Part shown: one piece after another, positions 12,484 to 24,949 of the stretch
Position numbering within the stretch: position 1 is the first letter of the stretch
Layout: each line of letters begins with the position of its first letter
Source: Eurosta solidaginis
Taxonomy: Eukaryota > Arthropoda > Insecta > Diptera > Tephritidae
Length of the DNA: 64,000 bases
NCBI RefSeq assembly: GCF_040869045.1
Contig: NC_090322.1
Coordinates: 83,351,675-83,415,674 of the forward strand
Reading direction: 5' to 3'
Notes under the pieces: model-generated
What the model saw: the letters and a program-made list of their open reading frames with translations, nothing else
Told to the model about the DNA's origin: nothing
Databases searched by the model: none
Position numbers and translations under genes: made by a program

Positions 12484-15090
12484 AAAAAAAAAACGCAATA
12501 TGTAGGCTACACGAGAACGGAGACGTCGAGTAATCAAAACAAATGCGTTAAACAAATTCCTACACGTTATTTATCAATTTAACTCTAGAATTAAAGGATA
12601 TACAACGAGAAACAACGTTTGACAACTTTTAAACAGTTTTAATAACTATCTCAAAAATTGTCGCTCTAATGCAAACAACTGATGAGTTATCTACTTAAAT
12701 TTGTTGAACAAAACGACTTACGTATTTTAAGCATGCTAACCTTTAGCCCGGTAAGCAAATTAAAAAAAAAACGCAATATGTAGGCTACACGAGAACGGAG
12801 ACGTCGAGTAACCAAAACAAATGCGTTAAACAAATTTCTACACATTATTTATCAATTTAACTCTAGAGTTAAAGGATATACAACGAGAAACAACGTTTGA
12901 CAACCTTTAAACAGTTTTAATAACTATCTCAAAAATTGTCGCTCTGATGCAAACAACTGATGAGTTATCTACTTAAATTTGTTGAACAAAACGACTTACG
13001 TATTTTAAGCATGCTAACCTTTAGTCCGGTAAGCAAATTAAAAAAAAAAACGCAATATGTAGGCTACACGAGAAAGGAGACGTCGAGTAACCAAAACAAA
13101 TGCGTTAAACAAATCCCTACACGTTATTTATAAATTTAACTCTAGAATTAAAGGATATACAACGAGAAACAACGTTTGACAACCTTTAAACAGTTTTAAT
13201 AACTATCTCAAAAATTGTCGCTCTGATGCAAACAACTGATGAGTTATCTACTTAAATTTGTTGAACAAAACGACTTACGTATTTTAAACATGCTAACCTT
13301 TAGCCCGGTAAGCAAATTAAAAAAAACGCAATATGTAGGCTACACGAGAACGGAGACGTCGAGTAACCAAAACAAATGCGTTAAACAAATTCCTACACGT
13401 TATTTATCAATTTAACTCTAGAATTAAAGGATATACAACGAGAAACAACGTTTGACAACCTTTAAACAGTTTTAATAACTATCTGAAAAATTGTCGCTCT
13501 GATGCAAACAACTGATGAGTTATCTACTTAAATTTGTTGAACAAAACGACTTACGTATTTTAAGCATGCTAACCTTTAGCACGGTAAGCAAATTAAAAAA
13601 AAAACGCAATATGTAGGCTACACGAGAACGGAGACGTCGAGTAACCAAAACAAATGCGTTAAACAAATTCCTACACGTTATTTATCAATTTAACTCTTGA
13701 ATTAAAGGATATACAACGAGAAACAACGTTTGACAACCTTTAAACAGTTTTAATAACTATCTCAAAAATTGTCGCTCTGATGCAAACAACTGATGAGTTA
13801 TCTACTTAAATTTGTTGAACAAAACGACTTACGTATTTTAAGCATGCTAACCTTTAGCCCGGTAAGCAAATTAACAAAAAAAACGCAATATGTAGGCTAC
13901 ACGAGAACGGAGACGTCGAGTAACCAAAACAAATGCGTTAAACAAATTCGTACACGTTATATATCAATTTAACTCTAGAATTAAAGGATATACAACGAGA
14001 AACAACGTTTGACAACCTTTAAACAGTTTTAATAACTATCTCAAAAATTGTCGCTCTGATGCAAACAACTGATGAGTTATCTACTTAAATTTGTTGAACA
14101 AAACGACTTACGTATTTTAAGCATGCTAACCTTTAGCCCGGTAAGCAAATTAAAAAAAAAACGCAATATGTAGGCTACACGAGAACGGAGACGTCGAGTA
14201 ACCAAAACAAATGCGTTAAACAAATTCCTACACGTTATTTATCAATTTAACTCTAGAATTAAAGGATATACAACGAGAAACAACGTTTGACAACCTTTAA
14301 ACAATTTTAATAACTATCTCAAAAATTTTCGCTCTGATGCAAACAACTGATGAGTTATCTACTTAAATTTGTTGAACAAAACGACTTACGTATTTTAAGC
14401 ATGCTAACCTTTAGCCCGGTAAGCAAATTAAAAAAAAAACGCAATATGTAGGCTACACGAGAACGGAGACGTCGAGTAACCAAAACAAATGCGTTCAACA
14501 AATTCCTACACGTTATTTATCAATTTAACTCTAGAATTAAAGGAAATACAACGAGAAACAACGTTTGACAACCTTTAAAGAGTTTTAATAACTATCTCAA
14601 AAATTGTCGCTCTGATGCAAACAACTGATGAGTTATCTACTTAAATTTGTTGAACAAAACGACTTACGTATTTTAAACATGCTAACCTTTAGCCCGGTAA
14701 GCAAATTAAAAAAAAAAAACGCAATATGTAGGCTACACGAGAACGGAGACGTCGAGTAACCAAAACAAATGCGTTAAACAAATTCGTGCACGTTATTTAT
14801 CAATTTAACTCTAGAATTAAAGGATATACAACGAGAAACAACGTTTGACAACCTTTAAACAGTTTTAATAACTATCTCAAAAATTGTCGCTCTGATGCAA
14901 ACAACTGATGAGTTATCTACTTAAATTTGTTGAACAAAACGACTTACGTATTTTAAGCATGCTAACCTTTAGCCCGGTAAGCAAATTAAAAAAAAAACGC
15001 AATATGTAGGCTACACGAGAACGGAGACGTCGAGTAACCAAAACAAATGCGTTAAACAAATTCCTACACGTTATTTATCAATTTAACTCT

Positions 15091-15532
15091 AGAAATAAAG
15101 GATATACAAAGAGAAACTACGTTTGACAACCTTTAAACAGTTTTAATAACTATCTCAAAAATTGTCGCTCTGATGCAAACAACTGATGAGTTATCTACTT
15201 AAATTTGTTGAACAAAACGACTTACGTATTTTAAGCATGCTAACCTTTAGCCCGGTAAGCAAATTAAAAAAAAAACGCAATATGTAGGCTACACGAGAAC
15301 GGAGACGTCGAGTAACCAAAACAAATGCGTTAAACAAATTCGTACACGTTATTTATCAATTTAACTCTAGAATTAAAGGATATACAACGAGAGACAACGT
15401 TTGACAACCTTTAAACAGTTTTAATAACTATCTCAAAAATTTTCGCTCTGATGCAAACAACTGATGAGTTATCGCAGTTTTAATAACTATCTCAAAAATT
15501 TTCGCTCTGATGCAAACAACTGATGAGTTATC
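15091..15532 (+). repeat. Monomer pair with internal 59-bp partial duplication, first copy
   Basis: At 15474 the monomer jumps back from gagttatc to gcagttttaata, so a 59-bp segment (gcagtttt... to ...gagttatc) is present twice in direct repeat. The preceding monomer has the linked variants agaaataaag (15091) and aaactacg. Both halves carry aaattttcgc rather than aaattgtcgc, so the duplication arose from within this monomer. The same unusual junction is found at 16927. Confidence 0.85.
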
Positions 15533-16821
15533 TACTTAAATTTGTTGAACAAAACGACTTACGTATTTTAAGCATGCTAACCTTTAGCCCGGTAAGCAAA
15601 TTAAAAAAAAAAACGCAATATGTAGGCTACACGAGAACGGAGACATCGAGTAACCAAAACAAATGCGTTAAACAAATTCCTACACGTTATATATCAATTT
15701 AACTCTAGAATTAAAGGAAATACAACGAGAGACAACGTTTGACAACCTTTAAACAGTTTTAATAACTATCTCAAAAATTGTCGCTCTGATGCAAACAACT
15801 GATGAGTTATCTACTTAAATTTGTTGAACAAAACGACTTACGTATTTTAAACATGCTAACCTTTAGCCCGGTAAGCAAATTAAAAAAAAAAACGCAATAT
15901 GTAGGCTACACGAGAACGGAGACGTCGAGTAACCAAAACAAATGCGTTAAACAAATTCGTGCACGTTATTTATCAATTTAACTCTAGAATTAAAGGATAT
16001 ACAACGAGAAACAACGTTTGACAACCTTTAAACAGTTTTAATAACTATCTCAAAAATTGTCGCTCTGATGCAAACAACTGATGAGTTATCTACTTAAATT
16101 TGTTGAACAAAACGACTTACGTATTTTAAGCATGATAACCTTTAGCCCGGTAAGCAAATTAAAAAAAAAAACGCAATATGTAGGCTACACGAGAACGGAG
16201 ACGTCGAGTAACCAAAACAAATGCGTTAAACAAATTCCTACACGTTATTTATCAATTTAACTCTAGAATTAAAGGAAATACAACGAGAAACAACGTTTGA
16301 CAACCTTTAAACAGTTTTAATAACTATCTCAAAAATTGTCGCTCTGATGCAAACAACTGATGAGTTATCTACTTAAATTTGTTGAACAAAACGACTTACG
16401 TATTTTAAACATGCTAACCTTTAGCCCGGTAAGCAAATTAAAAAAAAAAACGCAATATGTAGGCTACACGAGAACGGAGACGTCGAGTAACCAAAACAAA
16501 TGCGTTAAACAAATTCGTGCACGTTATTTATCAATTTAACTCTAGAATTAAAGGATATACAACGAGAAACAACGTTTGACAACCTTTAAACAGTTTTAAT
16601 AACTATCTCAAAAATTGTCGCTCTGATGCAAACAACTGATGAGTTATCTACTTAAATTTGTTGAACAAAACGACTTACGTATTTTAAGCATGCTAACCTT
16701 TAGCCCGGTAAGCAAATTAAAAAAAAAACGCAATATGTAGGCTACACGAGAACGGAGACGTCGAGTAACCAAAACAAATGCGTTAAACAAATTCCTACAC
16801 GTTATTTATCAATTTAACTCT

Positions 16822-16985
16822 AGAAATAAAGGATATACAACGAGAAACTACGTTTGACAACCTTGAAACAGTTTTAATAACTATCTCAAAAATTGTCGCT
16901 CTGATGCAAACAACTGATGAGTTATCGCAGTTTTAATAACTATCTCAAAAATTGTCGCTCTGATGCAAACAACTGATGAGTTATC
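16822..16985 (+). repeat. Monomer with internal 59-bp partial duplication, second copy
   Basis: This has the same junction (gttatc followed by gcagtttt, at 16927) as at 15474, in a monomer that also carries agaaataaa (16822) and aaactacg. In the first copy those markers sit one monomer before the duplication. In this copy they are in the same monomer. Both copies must share one origin followed by rearrangement. The spacing of 1,453 bp fits five monomers plus 59 bp. Here the duplicated halves read aaattgtcgc. Confidence 0.82.
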
Positions 16986-19900
16986 TACTTAAATTTGTTG
17001 AACAAAACGACTTACGTATTTTAAGCATGCTAACCTTTAGCCCGGTAAGCAAATTAAAAAAAAAACGCAATATGTAGGCTACACGAGAACGGAGACGTCG
17101 AGTAACCAAAACAAATGCGTTAAACAAATTCCTACACGTTATTTATCAATTTAATTCTAGAATTAAAGGATATACAACGAGAAACAACGTTTGACAACCT
17201 TTAAACAGTTTTAATAACTATCTCAAAAATTGTCGCTCTGATGCAAACAACTGATGAGTTATCTACTTAAATTTGTTGAACAAAACGACTTACGTATTTT
17301 AAGCATGCTAACCTTTAGCCCGGTAAGCAAATTAAAAAAAAAACGCAATATGTAGGATACACAAGAACGGAGACGTCGAGTAACCAAAACAAATGCGTTA
17401 AACAAATTCGTACACGTTATTTATCAATTTAACTCTAGAATTAAAGGATATAGAACGAGAAACAACGTTTGACAACCTTTAAACAGTTTTAATAACTATC
17501 TCAAAAATTGTCGCTCTGATGCAAACAACTGATGAGTTATCTACTTAAATTTGTTGAACAAAACGACTTACGTATTTTAAGCATGCTAACCTTTAGCCCG
17601 GTAAGCAAATTAAAAAAAAAAAACGCAATATGTAGGCTACACGAGAACGGAGACGTCGAGTAACCAAAACAAATGCGTTAGACAAATTCGTACACGTTAT
17701 TTATCAATTTAACTCTAGAATTAAAGGATATACAACGAGAAACAACGTTTGACAACCTTTAAACAGTTTTAATGACTATCTCAAAAATTGTCGCTCTGAT
17801 GCAAACAACTGATGAGTTATCTACTTAAATTTGTTGAACAAAACGACTTACGTATTTTAAACATGCTAACCTTTAGCCCGGTAAGCAAATTAAAAAAAAA
17901 ACGCAATATGTAGGCTACACGAGAACGGAGACGTCGAGTAACCAAAACAAATGCGTTAAACAAATTCGTACACGTTATTTATCAATTTAACTCTAGAATT
18001 AAAGGATATACAACGAGAAACAACGTTTGACAACCTTTAAACAGTTTTAATAACTATCTCAAAAATTGTCGCTCTGATGCAAACAACTGATGAGTTATCT
18101 ACTTAAATTTGTTGACCAAAACGACTTACGTATTTTAAGCATGCTAACCTTTAGCCCGGTAAGCAAATTAAAAAAAAAACGCAAAATGTAGGCTACACGA
18201 GAACGGAGACGTCGAGTAACCAAAACAAATGCGTTAAACAAATTCCTACACGTTATTTATCAATTTAACTCTAGAATTAAAGGATATACAACGAGAAACA
18301 ACGTTTGACAACCTTTAAACAGTTTTAATAACTATCTCAAAAATTGTCGCTCTGATGCAAACAACTGATGAGTTATCTACATAAATTTGTTGAACAAAAC
18401 GACTTACGTATTTTAAGCATGCTAACCTTTAGCCCGGTAAGCAAATTAAAAAAAAAAAACGCAATATGTAGGCTACACGAGAACGGAGACGTCGAGTCAC
18501 CAAAACAAATGCGTTAAACAAATTCGTGCACGTTATTTATCAATTTAACTCTAGAATTAAAGGATATACAACGAGAAACAACGTTTGACAACCTTTAAAC
18601 AGTTTTAATAACTATCTCAAAGATTGTCGCTCTGATGCAAACAACTGATGAGTTATCTACTTAAATTTGTTGAACAAAACGACTTACGTATTTTAAGCAT
18701 GCTAACCTTTAGCCCGGTAAGCAAATTAAAAAAAAACGCAATATGTAGGCTACACGAGAACGGAGACGTCGAGTAACCAAAACAAATGCGTTAAACAAAT
18801 TCGTACACGTTATTTATCAATTTAACTCTAGAATTAAAGGATATACAACGAGAAACAACGTTTGACAACCTTTAAACAGTTTTAATAACTATCTCAAAAA
18901 TTGTCGATCTGATGCAAACTACTGATGAGTTATCTACTTAAATTTGTTGAACAAAACGACTTACGTATTTTAAGCATGCTAGCCTTTAGCCCGGTAAGCA
19001 AATTTAAAAAAAAAACGCAATATGTAGGCTACACGAGAACGGAGACGTCGAGTAACTAAAACAAATGCGTTAAACAAATTCGTGCACGTTATTTATCAAT
19101 TTAACTCTAGAATTAAAGGATATACAACGAGAAGCAACGTTTGACAACCTTTAAACAGTTTTAATAACTATCTCAAAAATTGTCGCTCTGATGCAAACAA
19201 CTGATGAGTTATCTACTTAAATTTGTTGAACAAAACGACTTACGTATTTTAAGCATGCTAACCTTTAGCCCGGTAAGCAAATTAAAAAAAAAACGCAATA
19301 TGTTGGCTACACGAGAACGGAGGCGTCGAGTAACCAAAACAAATGCGTTAAACAAATTCGTACACGTTATTTATCAATTTAACTCTAGAATTAAAGGATA
19401 TACAACGAGAAACAACGTTTGACAACCTTTAAACAGTTTTAATAACTATCTCAAAAATTGTCGCTCTGATGCAAACAACTGATGAGTTATCTACTCAAAT
19501 TTGTTGAACAAAACGACTTACGTATTTTAAACATGCTAACCTTTAGCCCGGTAAGCAAATTAAAAAAAAAACGCAATATGTAGGCTACACGAGAACGGAG
19601 ACGTCGAGTAACCAAAACAAATGCGTTAAACAAATTCCTACACGCTATTTATCAATTTAACTCTAGAATTAAAGGATATACAACGAGAAACAACGTTTGA
19701 CAACCTTTCAACAGTTTTAATAACTATCTCAAAAATTGTCGCTCTGATGCAAACAACTGATGAGTTATCTACTCAAATTTGTTGAACAAAACGACTTACG
19801 TATTTTAAGCATGCTAACCTTTAGCTCGGTAAGCAAATTAAAAAAAAACGCAATATGTAGGCTACACGAGAACGGAGACGTCGAGTAACCAAAACAAATG

Positions 19901-22900
19901 CGTTAAACAAATTCGTGCACGTTATTTATCAATTTAACTCTAGAATTAAAGGATATACAACGAGAAACAACGTTTGACAACCTTTAAACAGTTTTAATAA
20001 CTATCTCAAAAATTGTCGCTCTGATGCAAACAACTGCTGAGTTATCTACTCAAATTTGTTGAACAAAACGACTTACGTATTTTAAGCATGCTAACCTTTA
20101 GCCCGGTAAGCATATTAAAAAAAAACGCAATATGTAGGCTACACGAGAACGGAGACGTCGAGTAACTAAAACAAATGCGTTAAACAAATTCGTACACGTT
20201 ATTTATCAATTTAACTCTAGAATTAAAGGATATACAACGAGAAACAACGTTTGACAACCTTTAAACAGTTTTAATAACTATCTCAAAAATTGTCGCTCTG
20301 ATGCAAACAACTGATGAGTTATCTACTTAAATTTGTTGAACAAAACGACTTACGTATTTTAAACATGCTAACCTTTAGCCCGGTAAGCAAATTAAAAAAA
20401 AACGCAATATGCAGGCTACACGAGAACGGAGACGTCGAGTAACCAAAACAAATGCGTTAAACAAATTCCTACACGTTATTTATCAATTTAACTCTAGAAT
20501 TAAAGGATATACAACGAGAAACAACGTTTGACAACCTTTAAACAGTTTTAATAACTATCTCAAAAATTGTCGCTCTGATGCAAACAACTGATGAGTTATC
20601 TACTTAAATTTCTTGAACAAAACGACTTACGTATTTTAAGCATGCTAACCTTTAGCCCGGTAAGCAAATTTAAAAAAAAAACGCAATATGTAGGCTACAC
20701 GAGAACGGAGACGTCGAGTAACTAAAACAAATGCGTTAAACAAATTCGTGCACGTTATTTATCAATTTAACTCTAGAATTAAAGGATATACAACGAGAAA
20801 CAACGTTTGACAACCTTTAAACAGTTTTAATAACTATCTCAAAAATTGTCGCTCTGATGCAAACAACTGATGAGTTATCTACTTAAATTTGTTGAACAAA
20901 ACGACTTACGTATTTTAAGCATGCTAACCTTTAGCCCGGTAAGCAAATTAAAAAAAAAACGCATTTTGTAGGCTACACGAGAACGGAGACGTCGAGTAAC
21001 CAAAACAAATGCGTTAAACAAATTCGTACACGTTATTTATCAATTTAACTCTAGAATTAAAGGATATACAACGAGAAACAACGTTTGACAACCTTTAAAC
21101 AGTTTTAATAACTATCTCAAAAATTGTCGCTCTGATGCAAACAACTGATGAGTTATCTACTCAAATTTGTTGAACAAAACGACTTACGTATTTTAAACAT
21201 GCTAACCTTTAGCCCGGTAAGCAAATTAAAAAAAAAAACACAATATGTAGGCTACACGAGAACGGAGACGTCGAGTAACCAAAACAAATGCGTTAAACAA
21301 ATTCCTACACGCTATTTATCAATTTAACTCTAGAATTAAAGGATATACAACGAGAAACAACGTTTGACAACCTTTAAACAGTTTTAATAACTATCTCAAA
21401 AATTGTCCCTCTGATGCAAACAACTGATGAGTTATCTACTCAAATTTGTTGAACAAAACGACTTACGTATTTTAAGCATGCTAACCTTTAGCCCGGTAAG
21501 CAAATTAAAAAAAAAACGCAATATGCAGGCTACACGAGAACGGAGACGTCGAGTAACCAAAACAAATGCGTTAAACAAATTCGTGCACGTTATTTATCAA
21601 TTTAACTCTAGAATTAAAGGATATACAACGAGAAACAACGTTTGACAACCTTTAAAAAGTTTTAATAACTATCTCAAAATTTGTCGCTCTGATGCAAACA
21701 ACTGCTGAGTTATCTACTCAAATTTGTTGAACAAAACGACTTACGTATTTTAAGCATGCTAACCTTTAGCCCGGTAAGCATATTAAAAAAAAAACGCAAT
21801 ATGTAGGCTACACGAGAACGGAGACGTCGAGTAACTAAAACAAATGCGTTAAACAAATTCGTACACGTTATTTATCAATTTAACTCTAGAATTAAAGGAT
21901 ATGCAACGAGAAACAACGTTTGACAACCTTTAAACAGTTTTAATAACTATCTCAAAAATTGTCGCTCTGATGCAAACAACTGATGAGTTATCTACTTAAA
22001 TTTGTTGAACAAAACGACTTACGTATTTTAAACATGCTAACCTTTAGCCCGGTAAGCAAATTAAAAAAAAACGCAATATGTAGGCTACACGAGAACGGAG
22101 ACGTCGAGTAACCAAAACAAATGCGTTAAACAAATTCCTACACGTTATTTATCAATTTAACTCTAGAATTAAAGGATATACAACGAGAAACAACGTTTGA
22201 CAACCTTTAAACAGTTTTAATACCTATCTCAAAAATTGTCGCTCTGATGCAAACAACTGATGAGTTATCTACTTAAATTTGTTGAACAAAACGACTTACG
22301 TATTTTAAGCATGCTAACCTTTAGCCCGGTAAGCAAATTAAAAAAAAAACGCAATATGTAGGCTACACGAGAACGGAGACGTCGAGTAACCAAAATAAAT
22401 GCGTTAAACAAATTCCTACACGTTATTTATCAATTTAACTCTAGAATTAAAGGATATACAACGAGAAACAACGTTTGACAACCTTTAAACAGTTTTAATA
22501 ACTATCTCAAAAATTGTCGCTCTGATGCAAACAACTGATGAGTTATCTACTTAAATTTGTTGAACAAAACGACTTACGTATTTTAAACATGCTAACCTTT
22601 AGCCCGGTAAGCAAATTAAAAAAAACGCAATATGTAGGCTACACGAGAGCGGAGACGTCGAGTAACCAAAATAAATGCGTTAAACAAATTCGTACACGTT
22701 ATTTATCAATTTAACTCTAGAATTAAAGGATATACAACGAGAAACAACGTTTGACAACCTTTAAACAGTTTTAATAACTATCTCAAAAATTGTCGCTCTG
22801 ATGCAAACAACTGATGAGTTATCTACTTAAATTTGTTGAACAAAACGACTTACGTATTTTAAGCATGCTAACCTTTAGCCCGGTAAGCAAATTAAAAAAA

Positions 22901-23454
22901 AAACGCAATATGTAGGCTACACGAGAACGGAGACGTCGAGTAACCAAAACAAATGCGTTAAACAAATTCGTACACGTTATTTATCAATTTAACTCTAGAA
23001 TTAAAGGATATACAACGAGAAACAACGTTTGACAACCTTTAAACAGTTTTAATAACTATCTCAAAAATTGTCGCTCTGATGCAAACAACTGATGAGTTAT
23101 CTACTTAAATTTGTTGAACAAAACGACTTACGTATTTTAAGCATGCTAACCTTTAGCCCGGTAAGCAAATTAAAAAAAAAACGCAATATGTAGGCTACAC
23201 GAGAACGGAGACGTCGAGTAACCACAACAAATGCGTTAAACAAATTCCTACACGTTATTTATCAATTTAACTCTAGAATTAAAGGATATACAACGAGAAA
23301 CAACGTTTGACAACCTTTAAACAGTTTTAATAACTATCTCAAAAATTGTCGCTCTGATGCAAACAACTGAAGAGTTATCTACTTAAATTTGTTGAACAAA
23401 ACGACTTACGTATTTTAAGCATGCTAACCTTTAGCCCGGTAAGCAAATTAAAAA

Positions 23455-23460
23455 AAAAAC
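23455..23460. other. Left flank of element copy 1, candidate target site (aaaaac)
   Basis: The monomer ends ...aaaaac directly before the element. The right flank begins aaaaac then gcaatatg, so aaaaac is present on both sides and could be a 6-bp target duplication. In an A-run this may be chance. A Helentron-type insertion within an A/T run would leave no duplication. Confidence 0.45.
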
Positions 23461-23476
23461 AAGTAAGGAAGGTTAA

Positions 23477-23494
23477 GTTCGGGTATAACCGAAC
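23477..23494. other. Terminal hairpin of element copy 1
   Basis: GTTCGG (23477-23482) pairs with CCGAAC (23489-23494) across a 6-base loop. It lies 16 bases from the outer edge of the element. A short GC-rich hairpin just inside one end is a hallmark of the 3' end of Helitron/Helentron elements, which would place that end on the left, on the minus strand. Confidence 0.7.
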
Positions 23495-23499
23495 ATTAC

Positions 23500-23512
23500 A
23501 TACTCAGTTGAG
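23500..23512. repeat. Subterminal inverted repeat, left, copy 1
   Basis: atactcagttgag here is the exact reverse complement of ctcaactgagtat at 26120-26132. Similarity continues imperfectly inward (agagct against cagagct). The left repeat is 39 bases inside the left edge while the right one is at the very end, an asymmetry expected for subterminal repeats of DINE/Helentron-like elements rather than classical TIRs. Confidence 0.8.
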
Positions 23513-23565
23513 AGCTATGGTGACAACATAAGGGAAAATAACCATGTAGGAAAATGAACCGAGAG

Positions 23566-24824
23566 AGACCCTGGAATGTGTTTGTATGACATGTGTATCA
23601 AATGAAAGGCATTAAAGAGTATTTTATGAGGGAGTGGGCCATAGTTCTATAGGTGGACGCCATTTAGGGATATAGCCATAAAGGTGGATCAGGGTTGACT
23701 CTAGAATGCGTTTGTACGATATGGGTATCAAATGAAAGGTATTAATGAGTATTTTAAAAAGGCGTGGACCTAAGTACTATAGATGGACGCCTTTTCGAGA
23801 TATCGCCGTAAAGATGGACCAGGGGTGACTCTAGAATGCGTTTGTACGATATGGGTATCAAACGAAAGGAGTTAATGAGTATTTTAAGAGGGAGTGGGCC
23901 TTAGTTCTATAGGTGGACGCATTTTCGAGGTATCGCAATAAAGGTGGACCAGGGGTGACTCTAGACTTTTTTTGTACGATATGGGTATCAAATGAAAGGT
24001 GTTAATGAGTATTTTTAAAAGGGAGTGGGCCTTCGTTTTATAGGTGTTCGCCTTTTCGAGATATCGCCATAAAGGTGGACCAGGGGTGACTTTAGAATTT
24101 GTGTGTATGATATGGGTATCAAATGAAAGGTGTTAATGATTATTTTAAAAGGGCGTGGGGCTTAGTTCTATAGGTGGACCCCTTTTCGAGATATCGCCAT
24201 AAAGGTGGACCAGGGGTGACTCTAGAATTCGTTTGTGCAATATGGGTATCAAACGAAAGGAGTTAATGAGTATTTTAAGAGGGAGTGGGCCTTAGTTCTA
24301 TAAGTGGACGCCTTTTCGAGATATCGCCATAAAGATGGACCAGGTGTGACTCTAGAATGCGTTTGTACGATATGGGTATCAAATGAAAGGTGTTAATGAG
24401 TATTTTAAAAGGGAGTAATCCTTAGTTCCATAGGTGAACGCCGTTTCGAGATATCGCCATAAAGGTGGACCAGGGGTGACCCTAGAATTCGTTTGTGCAA
24501 TATGGGTATCAAACGAAAGGAGTTAATGAGTATTTTAAGAGGGAGTGGGCCTTTCTAGACCAGGGTTGACTCTAGACTTTGTTTGTACGATATGGGTATC
24601 AAATGAAAGGTGTTAATGAGTATTTTTAAAAGGGAGTGTTCCCTTGTTCTATAGGTGTTCGCCTTTTCGAAATATCGCCATAAAGCTGGACCAGGGGTGA
24701 CTCTAGAATGAGTTTCTACGATATGGGTATCAAATTAAAGGATTAATGAGAGTTTTAAAAGGGAGTGGTGGTAGTTGTATATGTGAAGGCGTTTTCCAGA
24801 TATCGACCAAAATGTGGACCAGGG
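23566..24824. repeat. Internal 130-bp tandem repeat array, element copy 1
   Basis: The marker gac(t/c)ctagaat, or a close variant, starts units at 23566, 23697, 23827, 23957, 24088, 24218, 24348, 24478, 24568 and 24699, ending near 24824. Spacing is 130-131 bp except for one 90-bp unit (24478-24567), in which ggcctt jumps to tctagaccaggg, an internal deletion of about 40 bp. Each unit contains gatatgggtatcaaa, a gagtattttaa segment, a ggtggacgccttttcgag segment and gtggaccagggg. Units alternate between aaatgaaaggt and aaacgaaagga forms, suggesting duplication in pairs. Confidence 0.9.
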
Positions 24825-24949
24825 TGACCCAGAACATCATCTGTTGGATACCGCTAATTTATTTATATATGTAATACCTGCCAAGATTTTAAGGGTTTTT
24901 TATTTCGCCCTGCAGAACTTTTTCATTTTCTTCTACTTAATATGGTAGG

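Larger units (their letters stand above)
1..23460 (+). repeat. Satellite block 1: about 84 tandem copies of a 279-bp monomer
   Basis: Direct reading shows the same unit repeating without interruption. The marker gagtaacc begins at 1, 280, 559 and 838, giving a period of exactly 279. Each unit ends in an A-run of about 7-13 bases followed by cgcaatatg. All copies point the same way. Differences are mostly single-base changes plus A-run length. Recurrent variant positions are attcgtacacg / attcctacacg / attcgtgcacg, aagcatgc / aaacatgc, and cttaaat / ctcaaat. The block enters from outside the window and ends where an interspersed element is inserted just after the A-run of a monomer. No unique sequence, gene or RNA was seen. 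A satellite in heterochromatin is the only sensible reading; its chromosomal place (centromere, pericentromere, sex chromosome) cannot be told from sequence. Confidence 0.97.

Noticed and set aside
19204..19422. 72-codon ORF MSYLLKFVEQN..., repeated at several places
   Set aside because: It spans the junction of two satellite monomers, depends on A-run length and on loss of one TAG, and appears only in scattered copies that are duplicates of one another. No domain, no codon-level conservation and no promoter context.
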